A stretch of 44,060 nt of DNA from an uncultured Bacteroidales bacterium. GTDB taxonomy: Bacteria > Bacteroidota > Bacteroidia > Bacteroidales > Bacteroidaceae. The notes beneath the pieces were generated by a model, which worked only from the letters and a program-made list of their open reading frames with translations, did not search any database and was not told the origin of the DNA. Location of the stretch: NCBI GenBank assembly GCA_902778265.1, contig CACYXI010000039.1, positions 1-44,060 on the forward strand, in the 5' to 3' direction. Below are positions 33,795 through 44,060 of this stretch, in pieces (within the stretch, counting starts at the first letter, position 1; each line of letters starts with the position of its first letter). Made by a program: the position numbers and the translations under genes.

Positions 33795-36641
33795 TTATTT
33801 CACCACAATATTGATGATTCTTCCAGGCACAACGATTGTCTTTACAATCTGCTTGCCCTCAGTATATTTAGCTGTGCGCTCGTCAGCAAGTGCAGCCTTC
33901 TCGGCATCTTCCTTGGTGACATCAGCAGGAAGCTGAATTGTGAAGCGAGTCTTGCCACAGAACTGAACAGGCATAGTGATCTCAGAGTCCTTCATCTTTG
34001 ACTCATCGAATACTGGCCACTGAGCATCGCATACACTACCCTCTTCACCTAATGTGTGCCAGAGTTCCTCGGCAATGAATGGAGCGAATGGAGCAATGAG
34101 GATTGTGAGCTGCTTGAGAACAGACTTGCTATGGCACTTCTGAAGCTCACCAACTGCAATCATGAATGCTGCAATAGATGTGTTGTAAGAGAAATTTTCG
34201 ATGTCCTGAGTAACCTTCTTGATCAGCTTATGGAGTGACTTCTCCTGATCTGCTGTTGGCTGCTCGTCATTAACCTGATACTCGCCCATACGGTCGTAGA
34301 ACAAGCCCCAGAACTTCTTCAAGAAGCGGTGACAACCATCAATACCGTTGGTATCCCAAGGCTTTGACTGCTCAACAGGACCAAGGAACATCTCGTACAT
34401 ACGGAGTGTGTCAGCACCATATTTCTCGACAATCATATCTGGGTTTACAACATTGAACATAGACTTTGACATCTTTTCAACTGCCCAACCGCAGACATAC
34501 TGTCCGTTGTCGTTGAGAACAAACTCAGCGTTGTTATATTCAGGACGCCAAGCCTTAAATGCCTCTACATCAAGAATATCTGCGCTTACGATATTCACGT
34601 CAACGTGGATAGGAGTAACATCATACTCGTCCTTCTTATCATAAGAAACGAAGGTGTTAGTGTCCTTTATACGATATACAAAGTTAGAGCGACCCTGAAT
34701 CATACCCTGGTTAACGAGTTTCTGGAATGGCTCTTCCTTCTTAGAGATACCGAGATCGAAGAGGAACTTATTCCAGAAGCGAGAGTAGATAAGGTGACCT
34801 GTTGCGTGCTCTGAACCACCTACATAGAGATCCACGTTCTGCCAGTATTCAGCAGCCTTTTCTGAGATAAGAGCTTCGTTGTTGTGCGGATCCATATAGC
34901 GGAGGTAGTATGCAGAAGAACCTGCAAAGCCAGGCATTGTATAAAGCTCGATAGGGAAGATGGTCTTATTGTCAATAAGAGCCTTATCCACGATTTTCTT
35001 GTTTGCTTCATCCCAAGCCCATACCTGAGCGTTGCCCAATGGAGGCTCACCAGTCTCAGTAGGGAGAAACTTATCCACCTGTGGGAGTTCGATAGGCAGA
35101 CACTCCTCTGGAATCATTGTTGGGATACCGTTCTTGTAATATACAGGGAATGGCTCACCCCAGTAACGCTGACGAGAGAAGATAGCATCACGAAGACGGT
35201 AATTTACCTTTACACGACCAATACCGTGCTTCTCCACGAATACCTTTGTTGCCTTTATTGCTTCCTTAACGGACATACCGTTAAGAACAAGGCTTTCGCC
35301 ATCATATTCAATAGCAGTCTTGCCTGGGGCAGGGGAGTTGCTTACGATACCTTCTTTAGCATCGTATGACTCTTCGCTAATATCAGCACCCTCGATAAGT
35401 GGGATGATAGGGAGTTCGAAATGCTTTGCGAAGGCATAGTCGCGTGAGTCGTGGGCAGGTACTGCCATGATAGCACCTGTGCCATAGCCAGCAAGAACAT
35501 ATTCAGAAATATAAATAGGGCACTTGTCGCCTGTGATTGGGTTGATACCGTAAGCACCTGAGAATACACCTGTTACGGTATGGTCAATCATACGCTCACG
35601 CTCTGTACGACCCTTAACATACTTCACATACTCATCAACAGCCTGACGCTGATCAGCAGTTGTTACGAGGTCAACAAGCTCGCTCTCTGGAGCAAGTACG
35701 AAGAACGTAACGCCGAACATTGTATCTGCACGAGTGGTGAAGATAGTAAAGTCAACATCAGAGTCTGCTACCTTAATCTTAACCTCAGTACCCTCTGAAC
35801 GACCAATCCAGTTCTTCTGTGTCTCCTTGATAGACTCGCTCCACTGGATAGTCTCAAGTCCGTCGAGAAGACGCTGTGAGTAAGCACTAACGCGGAGGCA
35901 CCACTGGCGCATCTTCTTCTGCTCAACAGGGAAACCACCACGAACAGAAACACCATCTACAACTTCATCATTAGCAAGAACAGTACCAAGACCTGCGCAC
36001 CAGTTCACCATTGTCTCGCCCATGAAGGCAATACGATAGTTCATCAGTACGTCAGACTTCTTCTTCTCGTCCCAACTGTTCCATTCCTCGGCTGTAAAGT
36101 GAAGTTCCTCACTTTCAGCTATATCCCAAGTGCCTCTACCATTTTTCTCGAAATACTCAATAAGCTTTTCGATAGGCAGAGCCTTTTGGAACTTGTTGCA
36201 GAAGAAGCTATTGAACATCTTCTGGAAAGCCCATTGTGTCCACTTGTAGTAGCCAGGAGCACATGTGCGAACCTCGCGATCCCAGTCGAAACAGAAACCA
36301 ATCTTATCCAACTGTTCACGATAGCGGTCAATATTCTGGAATGTTGTCTTCTCTGGGTGCTGACCTGTTTGGATAGCATACTGCTCAGCAGGCAATCCGT
36401 AAGCATCATAGCCCATTGGGTTTAGCACGTTGAAACCCTGAAGACGCTTGTAGCGTGCGTAGATATCACTTGCAATATAGCCAAGTGGATGACCAACATG
36501 AAGACCCGCACCAGAAGGGTAGGGGAACATGTTCAGTACATAGAATTTCTTTTTGTTCTCATCCTCACTAACATGGTAAGTACCATTCTCTTTCCAGTAC
36601 TCAAACCATTTCTTCTCAATTTCTCTGAAATTATATTCCAT
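33795..36641 (-). CDS. leuS: Leucyl-tRNA synthetase
   Basis: 948 residues, normal for a bacterial enzyme. Class I signature as [17 protein letters not shown] near residue 40, an editing (CP1) domain with [18 protein letters not shown] and [16 protein letters not shown], the KMSKS loop (EKMSKSMFN) near 710 and an anticodon-binding C-terminal part. Charges tRNA-Leu. Transcribed away from mutS; its -7 box TAACTTTG lies at 36775-36782 on the minus strand. Confidence 0.98.
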   Translation of the reverse strand: MEYNFREIEKKWFEYWKENGTYHVSEDENKKKFYVLNMFPYPSGAGLHVGHPLGYIASDIYARYKRLQGFNVLNPMGYDAYGLPAEQYAIQTGQHPEKTTFQNIDRYREQLDKIGFCFDWDREVRTCAPGYYKWTQWAFQKMFNSFFCNKFQKALPIEKLIEYFEKNGRGTWDIAESEELHFTAEEWNSWDEKKKSDVLMNYRIAFMGETMVNWCAGLGTVLANDEVVDGVSVRGGFPVEQKKMRQWCLRVSAYSQRLLDGLETIQWSESIKETQKNWIGRSEGTEVKIKVADSDVDFTIFTTRADTMFGVTFFVLAPESELVDLVTTADQRQAVDEYVKYVKGRTERERMIDHTVTGVFSGAYGINPITGDKCPIYISEYVLAGYGTGAIMAVPAHDSRDYAFAKHFELPIIPLIEGADISEESYDAKEGIVSNSPAPGKTAIEYDGESLVLNGMSVKEAIKATKVFVEKHGIGRVKVNYRLRDAIFSRQRYWGEPFPVYYKNGIPTMIPEECLPIELPQVDKFLPTETGEPPLGNAQVWAWDEANKKIVDKALIDNKTIFPIELYTMPGFAGSSAYYLRYMDPHNNEALISEKAAEYWQNVDLYVGGSEHATGHLIYSRFWNKFLFDLGISKKEEPFQKLVNQGMIQGRSNFVYRIKDTNTFVSYDKKDEYDVTPIHVDVNIVSADILDVEAFKAWRPEYNNAEFVLNDNGQYVCGWAVEKMSKSMFNVVNPDMIVEKYGADTLRMYEMFLGPVEQSKPWDTNGIDGCHRFLKKFWGLFYDRMGEYQVNDEQPTADQEKSLHKLIKKVTQDIENFSYNTSIAAFMIAVGELQKCHSKSVLKQLTILIAPFAPFIAEELWHTLGEEGSVCDAQWPVFDESKMKDSEITMPVQFCGKTRFTIQLPADVTKEDAEKAALADERTAKYTEGKQIVKTIVVPGRIINIVVK

Positions 36642-36774
36642 TTCTTAATGAAAAATTTATTAAATGAAAAATGAAAAATACAGATTACACTTTTTGGGTG
36701 TTTATTAGCGATATTTGCTATCCTGTATTCTATAATTTTTCATTATTAATTTTTAATTTATTCTATTTTGAGTG

Positions 36775-36844
36775 CAAAGTTACTTAAATTAATGAAGAAT
36801 GAAGAATGAAGAATGAAGAAATTGAAAAAAAATAACTAAATTTG
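36775..36844. promoter_or_regulatory. Divergent leuS/mutS promoter region with heptamer repeats
   Basis: Minus-strand TAACTTTG (36775-36782) for leuS and plus-strand TAAATTTG (36837-36844) for mutS face away from each other. Between them are four tandem TGAAGAA heptamers (about 36792-36819), placed where the -33 regions should be. The rest of 36642-36949 is AAAAATGAAAA and ATTAACAATTAA repeats plus the palindrome at 36900. Confidence 0.55.
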
Positions 36845-36899
36845 CACCCGAAATGATAATTAACAATTAATAATTAACAATTAACATGCCTTTTGCGCT

Positions 36900-36936
36900 C
36901 TGGCTCCCTCCCTACGGGGGAGGGCAGGGGGAGAGG
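36900..36936. repeat. GC-rich palindromic repeat upstream of mutS
   Basis: GCTCCCTCCCTACGGGGGAG followed by GGCAGGGGGAGAGGC; the reverse complement of the repeat inside the helicase gene (7733-7770). It ends 13 bp before the mutS start codon and could hide or set its ribosome-binding region. Confidence 0.7.
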
Positions 36937-36949
36937 CTGATTATATAAA

Positions 36950-39676
36950 ATGGCAAAGAAAGACGGCGAGCTAACGCCAATGATGAAGCAGTTCTACGAG
37001 TTTAAGAATCAGCATCCTGATGCCTTGCTCTTGTTCCGCTGTGGAGACTTCTACGAGACATATTGTGACGATGCTGTGGATGCAGCTCAGATCCTTGGTA
37101 TCACCTTGACAAGAAGAAACAATGGTGCAAGTCAGGGTGATGCTATGGCCGGATTTCCATATCATGCCTTAGATAGCTATATTCCGAAGCTCATTAGAGC
37201 GGGTAGAAGAGTGGCTATCTGCGACCAGTTGGAAGATCCAAAGCTCACAAAGAAACTCGTGAAGCGTGGCATTACCGAACTTGTTACTCCTGGTGTTGCC
37301 ATGAGTGATAACGTGCTCGACTGTAAACGCAATAACTTCCTTTGTTCCATACACTTCGGAAAGTCATCATGCGGTATATCTTTGCTCGATATAAGTACTG
37401 GTGAGTTTCTTGTTGATGAAGGCTCTTTCGACTATCTCGAAAAGATGTTGAGCAACTTCCAGCCAAAGGAGATTTTGATAGAAAATGGTAAGCGCCGACT
37501 CTTTGAGGATTCCTTTGGAAGAATAGGCGGTATATCTGACGGAAGTCTGGTCTATGACAAGATGGAGGACTGGGTGTTTACCGAGCAGACTGCCCGACAG
37601 AAACTTAATGCCCATTTCAAGGTAAAATCAATGAAGGGATTTGGTGTGGATAACCTCGTCAACGGACTTATTGCCGCAGGTGCCATACTATTGTATCTCG
37701 AACGTACTCAGCATACCCACGTTGGGCATATCATCCGTATCAGACGTATTGATGCAGAGCGTTTTGTAAGGCTTGATAACTTCACTATCCGCAATCTCGA
37801 ATTGCTTGATTCTATGCACTCTGATGGTGCTGATCTTGTATCAGTTATCGACCGTACAGTATCGCCTATGGGTGCCCGACTGCTGAGAAGATGGGTTGTA
37901 TTCCCTTTGCGTGAGAAGAAGAAGATAGAGGATCGTCTTGACATGGTTGACTATATGTTCAAGTACCCTGATTTCAGATGCGAAATAGATGAGAATCTAC
38001 AGGCAATAGGCGACCTTGAACGTATTTCTTCAAAGATTGCTGCACGAAGGGTTTCACCTCGCGAACTCATGCAGTTGAAGAACGCCCTTTCAGCCCTTCA
38101 TCCTATCAAGCAGCTTTGTGAGGAGTCTGAAATTGATATTCTCAAAAGGGTAGGGGAGAGGATTGATCCACTTACCGAACTTAGAGACAGAATTGATCGT
38201 GAACTGATGCCCGATCCACCACAGTTGGTTAACAAGGGTAATGTGATTCGCGATGGTGTTAATGCCGAACTTGATGAGCTTCGTCATATTTCTACTTCGG
38301 GCAAGGACTATCTCTTAAAGATACAGCGTGAGGAGGCTGAACGTACTGGTATTTCTTCACTCAAAGTGGGTTATAACAACGTGTTCGGCTATTATCTTGA
38401 GGTTAGAAACACCTTTAAGGACAACGTGCCTCCTGAGTGGATTCGCAAGCAGACTCTCGCTCAGGCAGAGCGTTATATCACTCAGGAACTCAAGGAGTAT
38501 GAGGAGAAAATCCTCGGTGCAGAGGATAGAATCTTAGCCCTTGAAACGACTCTCTACAACCAGCTCGTTGACTCTATGCAGACTTATATCGAGGCTATGC
38601 AGACAGATGCCCATATCGTCGGCATTCTCGACTGTATGCTCTCTTTCTCTAAGGTGGCTGTTGAAAACCATTATGTGCGTCCTGTCATAGAGGATAGCAA
38701 GGAACTCGTCATCAAGGGTGGTCGTCATCCTGTTATTGAGAAAAACCTGCCTATTGGTGAGAATTACATTCCAAATGATGTAGCTTTATTGGGTGGAGGA
38801 CCCTCTAAATCTCCCTTAAAGGGAGACTTGGAAGGCGAAAGCGGCTCTCTCCCTTTAAGGGAGAGCGGGGAGAGGGTCTCCTCACCTCAGATAATAATCA
38901 TCACCGGCCCTAACATGGCTGGTAAATCGGCTCTGCTGCGTCAAACGGCTTTGATAGTACTGATGGCCCAAATAGGCTGCTATGTGCCGGCAGAGAGCGC
39001 GAAAATAGGTATTGTGGATAAGATATTCACTCGTGTGGGTGCTTCTGATAACCTTGCCGTTGGAGAATCTACCTTTATGGTGGAAATGACTGAGGCTGCA
39101 AATATCCTCAATAATGCCACAGACAACTCTCTCGTGCTCTTTGACGAGCTTGGTCGTGGTACATCTACATACGATGGTATCTCTATTGCCTGGGCTATCG
39201 TGGAATATCTTCACGAGCATAGTGGGGTAGGGGCTCGTACTCTCTTTGCCACTCACTATCATGAGCTTAACGAGATGGAGAAGCATTTCCCTCGTATCAA
39301 GAACTTCAACGTGTCAGTAAAGGAAATGAATGGTAAGGTTATCTTCCTTCGTAAACTCGTTGAGGGTGGCTCTGAACATTCATTCGGTATTCACGTGGCA
39401 CAGCTTGCTGGAATGCCAAATGCCATCGTTAAGCGTGCCAATGTCATTCTCAAGGCTCTTGAAGAGGAAGGTAATCAGGTAGGAAGTGCTGGTAAACCTG
39501 ATATGGAGGCTGTTACATCCAAGGCAAATGCCCAGACACAGCTCTCTTTCTTCCAGCTTGACGATCCTGTTCTCTGTCAGGTAAGAGATGAAATCCTCGG
39601 ACTTGACGTGAACAATCTCACGCCTCTTGAAGCCCTCAACAAGCTTAATGAGATTAAGAAGATAGTAGCGCAATAA
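36950..39676 (+). CDS. mutS: DNA mismatch repair protein MutS with in-frame repeat insertion
   Basis: 908 residues, somewhat longer than the usual ~860-880. Mismatch-binding motif CGDFYETY in domain I (about 31-38), then connector, lever and clamp domains. ATPase domain with Walker A GPNMAGKS near 653-660, FMVEMTEA, Walker [17 protein letters not shown] and ATHYHEL. Residues ~617-643 ([20 protein letters not shown] in part) come from an 80-bp palindromic repeat inserted in frame just before the Walker A strand. Recognises mismatches and recruits MutL. Confidence 0.97.
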   Translation: MAKKDGELTPMMKQFYEFKNQHPDALLLFRCGDFYETYCDDAVDAAQILGITLTRRNNGASQGDAMAGFPYHALDSYIPKLIRAGRRVAICDQLEDPKLTKKLVKRGITELVTPGVAMSDNVLDCKRNNFLCSIHFGKSSCGISLLDISTGEFLVDEGSFDYLEKMLSNFQPKEILIENGKRRLFEDSFGRIGGISDGSLVYDKMEDWVFTEQTARQKLNAHFKVKSMKGFGVDNLVNGLIAAGAILLYLERTQHTHVGHIIRIRRIDAERFVRLDNFTIRNLELLDSMHSDGADLVSVIDRTVSPMGARLLRRWVVFPLREKKKIEDRLDMVDYMFKYPDFRCEIDENLQAIGDLERISSKIAARRVSPRELMQLKNALSALHPIKQLCEESEIDILKRVGERIDPLTELRDRIDRELMPDPPQLVNKGNVIRDGVNAELDELRHISTSGKDYLLKIQREEAERTGISSLKVGYNNVFGYYLEVRNTFKDNVPPEWIRKQTLAQAERYITQELKEYEEKILGAEDRILALETTLYNQLVDSMQTYIEAMQTDAHIVGILDCMLSFSKVAVENHYVRPVIEDSKELVIKGGRHPVIEKNLPIGENYIPNDVALLGGGPSKSPLKGDLEGESGSLPLRESGERVSSPQIIIITGPNMAGKSALLRQTALIVLMAQIGCYVPAESAKIGIVDKIFTRVGASDNLAVGESTFMVEMTEAANILNNATDNSLVLFDELGRGTSTYDGISIAWAIVEYLHEHSGVGARTLFATHYHELNEMEKHFPRIKNFNVSVKEMNGKVIFLRKLVEGGSEHSFGIHVAQLAGMPNAIVKRANVILKALEEEGNQVGSAGKPDMEAVTSKANAQTQLSFFQLDDPVLCQVRDEILGLDVNNLTPLEALNKLNEIKKIVAQ
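38799..38878. repeat. 80-bp palindromic repeat inside mutS
   Basis: Ends GACCCTCT and AGAGGGTC are inverted. Two inner palindromes, TCTCCCTTAAAGGGAGA and CTCTCCCTTTAAGGGAGAG, make it a REPIN-like doublet. It is translated without stop in the mutS frame. Confidence 0.8.
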
Positions 39677-39716
39677 ACAAGAAATAATACCCTTTTGAGT
39701 CCTATGTAAGTCCGTT

Positions 39717-39820
39717 CTTCCTCCTATGATCCTCCGTACCAAAGTCGGTGCAAAGTCGGTGCAAAGTCGGTGGAGGAGCGAAGGATCATCGAGTTTGGTA
39801 CGGAGGATCATAGGAGGAAG
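39717..39820. repeat. Long palindrome with tandem GTCGGTGCAAA units
   Basis: Perfect 27-bp arms, CTTCCTCCTATGATCCTCCG onward at 39717-39743 and the complement at 39794-39820. The loop contains three tandem GTCGGTG(CAAA) units. Half of it recurs at 5671-5713. It lies between the convergent mutS and propeller genes. Confidence 0.8.
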
Positions 39821-39922
39821 AGATAAGTATCATCCTTACAAAAACACCCTTGCAACTCCCTTTTTCACCGAGAAAAGGGGGCTTACAAGGGAATTACTAT
39901 GGAATGTAATATTGCAGTTCTG

Positions 39923-41527
39923 CTATATGCCTAAACTTATTATTCTTGCCTTACCTGCTGTGGTGAGTATTTCAAGTTTGTCATTATTCTGCAATACCTG
40001 TTTTACATCATCAGCCACAAGGGTTGCCTGACCTGAATTGAAATACCAAAGCTCATTATCATTTTTGCCACCTTGGTAGAAATAGGCATTATTCATCTCG
40101 GCAACCTGAAAATATGTGTTTTCTTTTTCAGCTATGATTTTGGGTTCTCGTTCTGTTATGTCAACAATATATCCGCGAGTAGTCAGAACAGGTGTGTATT
40201 TTTCTGTTGACTTTATGGCAGAGAAACTATTATCTGCGTTCTTAACATAACAGATATTGTCAGTTAGATAACTAACAAAATGTCCTACTTTGCTTGTATC
40301 ATTGAAAAAGTAATACAAATTCCTGTCAGCAAAGCGGTATGTTTCCTCACGATTATTTAATAGCATCCTTATACAAGTGTCGTTTACACATGTAGAAGCG
40401 ATTGTAACTGAATCATAGGCAAGACGTTTATTGTCGAGAGCCTTGCCGTCCTTGATGTTGAAAGAAGAAATATGTGGAAAGTTATTAAACTTATATCCAT
40501 ATTGAGGATAAAGTCCATATCCGAGGCTTACCACATAGGCTGTATCACCTTTTACTATCAATTCTGATTTACTTTCCTTTATGGAAGTATTTATGGTGCT
40601 GATTTTATTATTATATATTTTTGTTCTATAGACAAGTTTTAGACTATCATCAAAACACATGAAGGAATTGTAATCTGCATAGTAGTTGAGTCCGCCTTTT
40701 GACACTATGTTAGAGTGCATTCCACTAACCATAGTTGATGGTTGCATGAAAAGCTGTCGGTCGTTTGTACGCATTTTTGTGTCATAGTCATGACGCATAC
40801 TCTGAGCAGCCATATATGAAGAATAGCCAATGAGACCATATCGACCAAATGCCATATACGCAAAGAATCCAGCACTATTATTATCTGGAATACCCGTTTT
40901 TGATTTGAGTTTGAGCATATCGCCTGTTGAAAGGTTTATGCGGTATAGATCATCGGAAATCAGGTAATTCCATTTGTTATCAATAGGCTGACAGTAGGTA
41001 ATACCATAGTTTGTGTTCATTTTGCATGACCATATTTTCTCGCAATTATTTGTATTAAATGCGGTAATGGCATTACCATAACATGCAATAAGACTATCTC
41101 CTAACATTCCTATGAAGTTAATGTTTTTTTTCCATATCTTCGTACCATCCATTTTGTTCAAAAGGGTGATGTAGGTAATCTTTGGATTTATCTCCATAAC
41201 ACCCTGTCTTAGGAACTTATATTGGGTATCTTCAGGTCTATAATCCTTTGACCACATCAGTTTCTTATCAGCAAGACGATAAACCTTGAGTACATGCTTT
41301 GGATGCTTTTTCTTTGCTGTTTTTGGATCAATACAGTCGAGAGCTATCATATTACCCTCTGGATCAGTAAGATATCCTACGGCTACATCAGGCAATTCTA
41401 TATCCTGTTTGGTTATGTCTATTGAGCTTTTGTTTACTGTTAATTTGTCTGCCAAATTATTGTTCTTCGCCATTACAGAACAGAATACAAAGGCAAACAT
41501 TAGCATTATAATCGTTAGTCTTTTCAT
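39923..41527 (-). CDS. Secreted PQQ-like beta-propeller protein of unknown function
   Basis: 534 residues. Signal peptide MKRLTIIMLMFAFVFCSVMA, cleavage near residue 20. The mature part contains repeated WxKD / IWSCK / DGTKIW / LYYFFNDT-type blades, spaced ~40-60 residues, as in quinoprotein-like propellers without the quinone-binding site. Probably periplasmic or surface-exposed; role unknown. Its base composition is lower in GC than lgt or mutS. Confidence 0.75.
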   Translation of the reverse strand: MKRLTIIMLMFAFVFCSVMAKNNNLADKLTVNKSSIDITKQDIELPDVAVGYLTDPEGNMIALDCIDPKTAKKKHPKHVLKVYRLADKKLMWSKDYRPEDTQYKFLRQGVMEINPKITYITLLNKMDGTKIWKKNINFIGMLGDSLIACYGNAITAFNTNNCEKIWSCKMNTNYGITYCQPIDNKWNYLISDDLYRINLSTGDMLKLKSKTGIPDNNSAGFFAYMAFGRYGLIGYSSYMAAQSMRHDYDTKMRTNDRQLFMQPSTMVSGMHSNIVSKGGLNYYADYNSFMCFDDSLKLVYRTKIYNNKISTINTSIKESKSELIVKGDTAYVVSLGYGLYPQYGYKFNNFPHISSFNIKDGKALDNKRLAYDSVTIASTCVNDTCIRMLLNNREETYRFADRNLYYFFNDTSKVGHFVSYLTDNICYVKNADNSFSAIKSTEKYTPVLTTRGYIVDITEREPKIIAEKENTYFQVAEMNNAYFYQGGKNDNELWYFNSGQATLVADDVKQVLQNNDKLEILTTAGKARIISLGI

Positions 41528-41653
41528 TATTTATTTTGTTTTATGGTAAGATGAGTGAAAAGTGAAGAGTGAAAAGTGAATAATTTAAGTTACATTTTAC
41601 TGTTATTAAACTGCATTACAAACTTAAATTCTTCACTCTTCACTTTTCACTCT

Positions 41654-42511
41654 TCACTTAGATTTCGCTCCAAGCTTAACGAGCCACGATCCTCCAATTG
41701 TACAGCTAATACCGATTATGATGAACGGAATGGAGAGTATCTGACCCATATCTATTGGTAGAGAAGCCTCAAATGCCTCTTGTATCTCCTTAGTGTATTC
41801 TATGAAAAAACGGAAGGTGAAGATAAGGGCGAGGTCTAAGCCGAAGAAGAAACCTGTGCCTACGTAGTTTGGCTTTTTCTTCCAGAAATACCATAGTACG
41901 AAGAAGAAACAGGCGTATGCTATAGCTTCGTAGAGCTGTCCTGGATGGCGTGGCTGCATATCCACTCTTTCAAAAATGAAAGCCCAAGGCACGTCTGTTG
42001 GCTTGCCTATTATCTCTGAGTTCATAAGGTTGCCAAGTCGGATGCAGCAAGCTGTGGTAGGTACTGAGATAGAGATATTATCCAATACCGTCCATGTGTT
42101 CATCTTCAGATTACGGCAGTAGAGTAGGAGAGCGATAATGATACCTATTGTACCACCATGAGATGCAAGTCCTTCATAGCCAGTGAAATGCCATGAGCCG
42201 TCCATGCCATAGCGCATAGGCAGTATCATCTCAAGCATGTGAGTGCCTGAAGATAGGAAATACTCTGGCTCATAGAAGAGACAATGACCGAGACGTGCAC
42301 CTATGATAATGCCAATGAAGCAATAGAAGAACAGCGGATCAAACTTCTCGTCTGCTATGTTCTGCTTCTTGTAAAGATGTTTTACAATGAGATAGGCTAA
42401 TAGCAGTCCTATCAGCCATAGCGTTGAGTACCAACGTATTACTACAGGGCCGAGATGGCAGATAACCAGGTCGGGGTTCCAAGTAATGTATAATAGTGGA
42501 ATAAGGTTCAT
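41654..42511 (-). CDS. lgt: Prolipoprotein diacylglyceryl transferase
   Basis: 285 residues, seven or so membrane segments. Family motifs visible: IRWYSTLWLIGLL, GARLGHCLFYEPEYF, GLASHGGTIGI (the HGG catalytic region), IRLGNLMNSEIIGKPTDVPW (RxGNxxNxE) and RHPGQLYEA. Transfers diacylglycerol from phosphatidylglycerol to the lipobox cysteine, needed for the lipoproteins seen elsewhere in the window. Confidence 0.96.
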   Translation of the reverse strand: MNLIPLLYITWNPDLVICHLGPVVIRWYSTLWLIGLLLAYLIVKHLYKKQNIADEKFDPLFFYCFIGIIIGARLGHCLFYEPEYFLSSGTHMLEMILPMRYGMDGSWHFTGYEGLASHGGTIGIIIALLLYCRNLKMNTWTVLDNISISVPTTACCIRLGNLMNSEIIGKPTDVPWAFIFERVDMQPRHPGQLYEAIAYACFFFVLWYFWKKKPNYVGTGFFFGLDLALIFTFRFFIEYTKEIQEAFEASLPIDMGQILSIPFIIIGISCTIGGSWLVKLGAKSK

Positions 42512-42532
42512 GTGATTAAGGAATAAAGTTTG

Positions 42533-42922
42533 TTAGTTTTGTGGATCATTTATTTTGCTGAAATTTTGGCTTACACTTTTATGTAAGTTAGATAATTGTT
42601 TTGAAATTATAATTATCTGTTTTTCTGCTTCTTCATATTCTTCTTTCGTTATGTAACCCAGTTCAAATGAAATCTCTAATTCACATGATATTTCAGTTAA
42701 TGAACCAAATGAGATTTCTATAAAACGAGTTTTTTCTTTTGAAGAAAATCTTCCAAAACCTTCAGCGATATTGATAGGTACGGATGTAACAGCTCTACGT
42801 ATTTGACTGCATAAAGCAAATTTTTCTTCAACAGGAAATTTCTGCAATAGAGTGTAAACATATTTTACTAACTCTTTTGAGTTAGAGTAAACACGTAATT
42901 GTCGGAAATAAAATTCATCCAT
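42533..42922 (-). CDS. Four-helix-bundle protein (23S rRNA intervening-sequence family)
   Basis: 129 residues from the ATG at 42922 (MDEFYFRQLRVY); the longer frame begins with TTG at 42943. Conserved family pattern: FPVEEKFALCSQIRRAVTSVPINIAEGFGR, then KTRFIEISFGSLTEISCELEISFELGYIT. Forms a small helical oligomer; its function is not settled, and genes of this family occur either inside 23S rRNA intervening sequences or free in genomes. Here it is free, 21 bp from lgt, AT-rich and probably acquired. Confidence 0.9.
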   Translation of the reverse strand: MDEFYFRQLRVYSNSKELVKYVYTLLQKFPVEEKFALCSQIRRAVTSVPINIAEGFGRFSSKEKTRFIEISFGSLTEISCELEISFELGYITKEEYEEAEKQIIIISKQLSNLHKSVSQNFSKINDPQN

Positions 42923-42961
42923 AGTTGAAGTCTTTACTATCAATTTTTCTAATGAATAGGA

Positions 42962-43010
42962 TTTGCAGGATTAAGGAGTAAGGTTTGTGTATTGATACTA
43001 TCAAACCTTA
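42962..43010. terminator. Hairpin after ychF
   Basis: AAGGTTTG and CAAACCTT (plus GGATTAA / TTAATCC outside) form a stem of 8 bp or more in the short ychF to four-helix-bundle gap. No strong U-tract. Confidence 0.4.
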
Positions 43011-43039
43011 ATCCTTATTCTCTTTAACCTTATTCTAGA

Positions 43040-44060
43040 CTACACATTAAACCTAAAGTGCATGATATCACCATCCTGCACAACGTAGTCCTTACCCTCA
43101 ATGCCGAGCTTACCTGCCTCTTTGATAGCAGCCTCAGACTTATACTCGATATAGTCCTCGTACTTGATAACCTCTGCACGGATAAAGCCCTTCTCAAAGT
43201 CGGTATGGATAACGCCGGCACATTGTGGAGCCTTCCAACCCTTCTTGAATGTCCAAGCCTTTACCTCCATCTCTCCTGCTGTGATGAATGTCTGGAGATT
43301 GAGAAGAGCATATGCCTTCTTGATAAGACGGTTTACACCTGATTCCTCAAGACCTAATTCCTCAAGGAACATCTGCTTGTCCTCGTAGTTCTCAAAGCCA
43401 GCAATATCCTCCTCTGTCTTTGCTGCTACGATCATAGACTCAGCACCTTCCTCAGCAGCAAGAGCCTCTACCTTCTTTGTCCATTCATTACCATTTGCAG
43501 CTGATGCCTCATCAACGTTGCAGACATAGAGTACAGGCTTTGAGGTGAGGAGGAAAAGGTTCTTTGCAGCCTCCTGTTCTTCCTTAGACTCAAACTCTAC
43601 GGTACGGGCGTTCTTTCCGCTCTCAAGACACTCCTTATAAGCCTGAAGAACAGCAAACTCTATCTTAGCATCCTTATTGCCGGTAGAAGCCACCTTCTGA
43701 GTCTTTGCATAACGGCTCTCGATAGTCTCAAGATCCTTCAACTGAAGTTCTGTGTCTATGATTTCCTTATCGCGGATAGGGTCGATAGTGCCGTCAACAT
43801 GAGTAATGTTCTCGTCATCAAAGCAACGGAGAACGTGGATGATAGCATCTGTCTCACGGATGTTACCAAGGAACTTATTACCAAGACCTTCACCCTTGCT
43901 TGCGCCCTTTACGAGACCTGCGATATCCACAATTTCGCAAGTAGCAGGAACGATACGTCCTGGGTGAACAATCTCAGCCAGTTTTGTAAGACGCTCATCA
44001 GGAACGGTGATAACGCCTACGTTAGGTTCAATTGTACAGAAAGGAAAGTTAGCTGCCTGT
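43040..44060 (-). CDS. ychF: YchF (Obg-family ATPase/GTPase), 5' end outside window
   Basis: About 340 residues visible; the frame is open to the window edge, and the codon at 43930 is an internal GTG. Visible are [15 protein letters not shown], the G3 region [25 protein letters not shown], the helical arm domain ([23 protein letters not shown]) and the C-terminal TGS domain ([20 protein letters not shown], ending [15 protein letters not shown]). YchF binds ATP, associates with ribosomes and affects stress response. The P-loop lies upstream of the window. Confidence 0.95.
   Translation of the reverse strand, partial: QAANFPFCTIEPNVGVITVPDERLTKLAEIVHPGRIVPATCEIVDIAGLVKGASKGEGLGNKFLGNIRETDAIIHVLRCFDDENITHVDGTIDPIRDKEIIDTELQLKDLETIESRYAKTQKVASTGNKDAKIEFAVLQAYKECLESGKNARTVEFESKEEQEAAKNLFLLTSKPVLYVCNVDEASAANGNEWTKKVEALAAEEGAESMIVAAKTEEDIAGFENYEDKQMFLEELGLEESGVNRLIKKAYALLNLQTFITAGEMEVKAWTFKKGWKAPQCAGVIHTDFEKGFIRAEVIKYEDYIEYKSEAAIKEAGKLGIEGKDYVVQDGDIMHFRFNV

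Noticed and set aside
42533-42943. Intervening sequence of a 23S rRNA gene
   Set aside because: The four-helix-bundle protein family is found there in some species, but no rRNA sequence surrounds it; lgt and ychF do.

Overview
The window reads as a chromosomal segment of a Bacteroidota bacterium, most likely a Prevotella-like gut or rumen species. The reasons are promoters of the TAnnTTTG type, secreted proteins with signal peptides ending in 'AQ', many lipoproteins, polysaccharide-degrading enzymes typical of the phylum, a leuS-yitT-rdgB gene order, and intergenic DNA full of short palindromic repeats. Both ends cut a gene: argH on the left and ychF on the right.

Layout. Bases 1-5600 hold the end of argH, a lipoprotein with paired CxxC motifs, a two-domain secreted esterase and a GH95 alpha-L-fucosidase; the last two look like a small hemicellulose- or pectin-side-chain module. 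Bases 5700-11100 hold, mostly on the minus strand, a UPF1-like helicase with a small membrane protein, a lipoprotein and an orphan, probably truncated ABC ATPase, then a plus-strand tRNA-Arg(CCT). Bases 11200-13300 hold an unknown cytoplasmic protein, a 90-bp tandem array and a VanX-type dipeptidase lipoprotein.

Bases 13300-29450 are accessory in character. They contain a WYL-domain regulator behind a duplicated, hairpin-rich leader, a DEDDh exonuclease, a four-gene operon (unknown protein with possible ADP-ribosyltransferase-like fold, McrB, McrC, PLD nuclease), an AAA+ ATPase with a winged-helix-like front half, an ECF sigma factor coupled to a four-helix membrane protein, a GH43 enzyme and a zinc-ribbon protein. 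The spaces between them are occupied by at least seven repeat families. A 202-bp element occurs at 15291 and, inverted, at 26782, bracketing the exonuclease, McrBC, AAA+ and sigma genes. A MITE-like element at 13465 and 29237 brackets that again.

Bases 30100-44060 are mainly core genes: a family-9 glycosyltransferase, a DUF4254 protein, a YitT-RdgB fusion, leuS, mutS (divergent from leuS), a secreted PQQ-like propeller protein, lgt, a four-helix-bundle protein and ychF.

The strongest leads are: (1) REPIN-like inverted pairs of a GC-rich palindrome, some of which run through coding sequence and supply the N-terminal signal-peptide region of two proteins, with other GC-rich repeats inserted in frame in mutS and the helicase; (2) the McrBC operon with two accessory genes; (3) large fold-back elements without transposase, especially one with 36-bp terminal inverted repeats; (4) a leader with tandem terminator-like hairpins in front of the WYL gene; and (5) the in-frame YitT-RdgB fusion. 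All functional statements are from reading sequence motifs; no searches were run.
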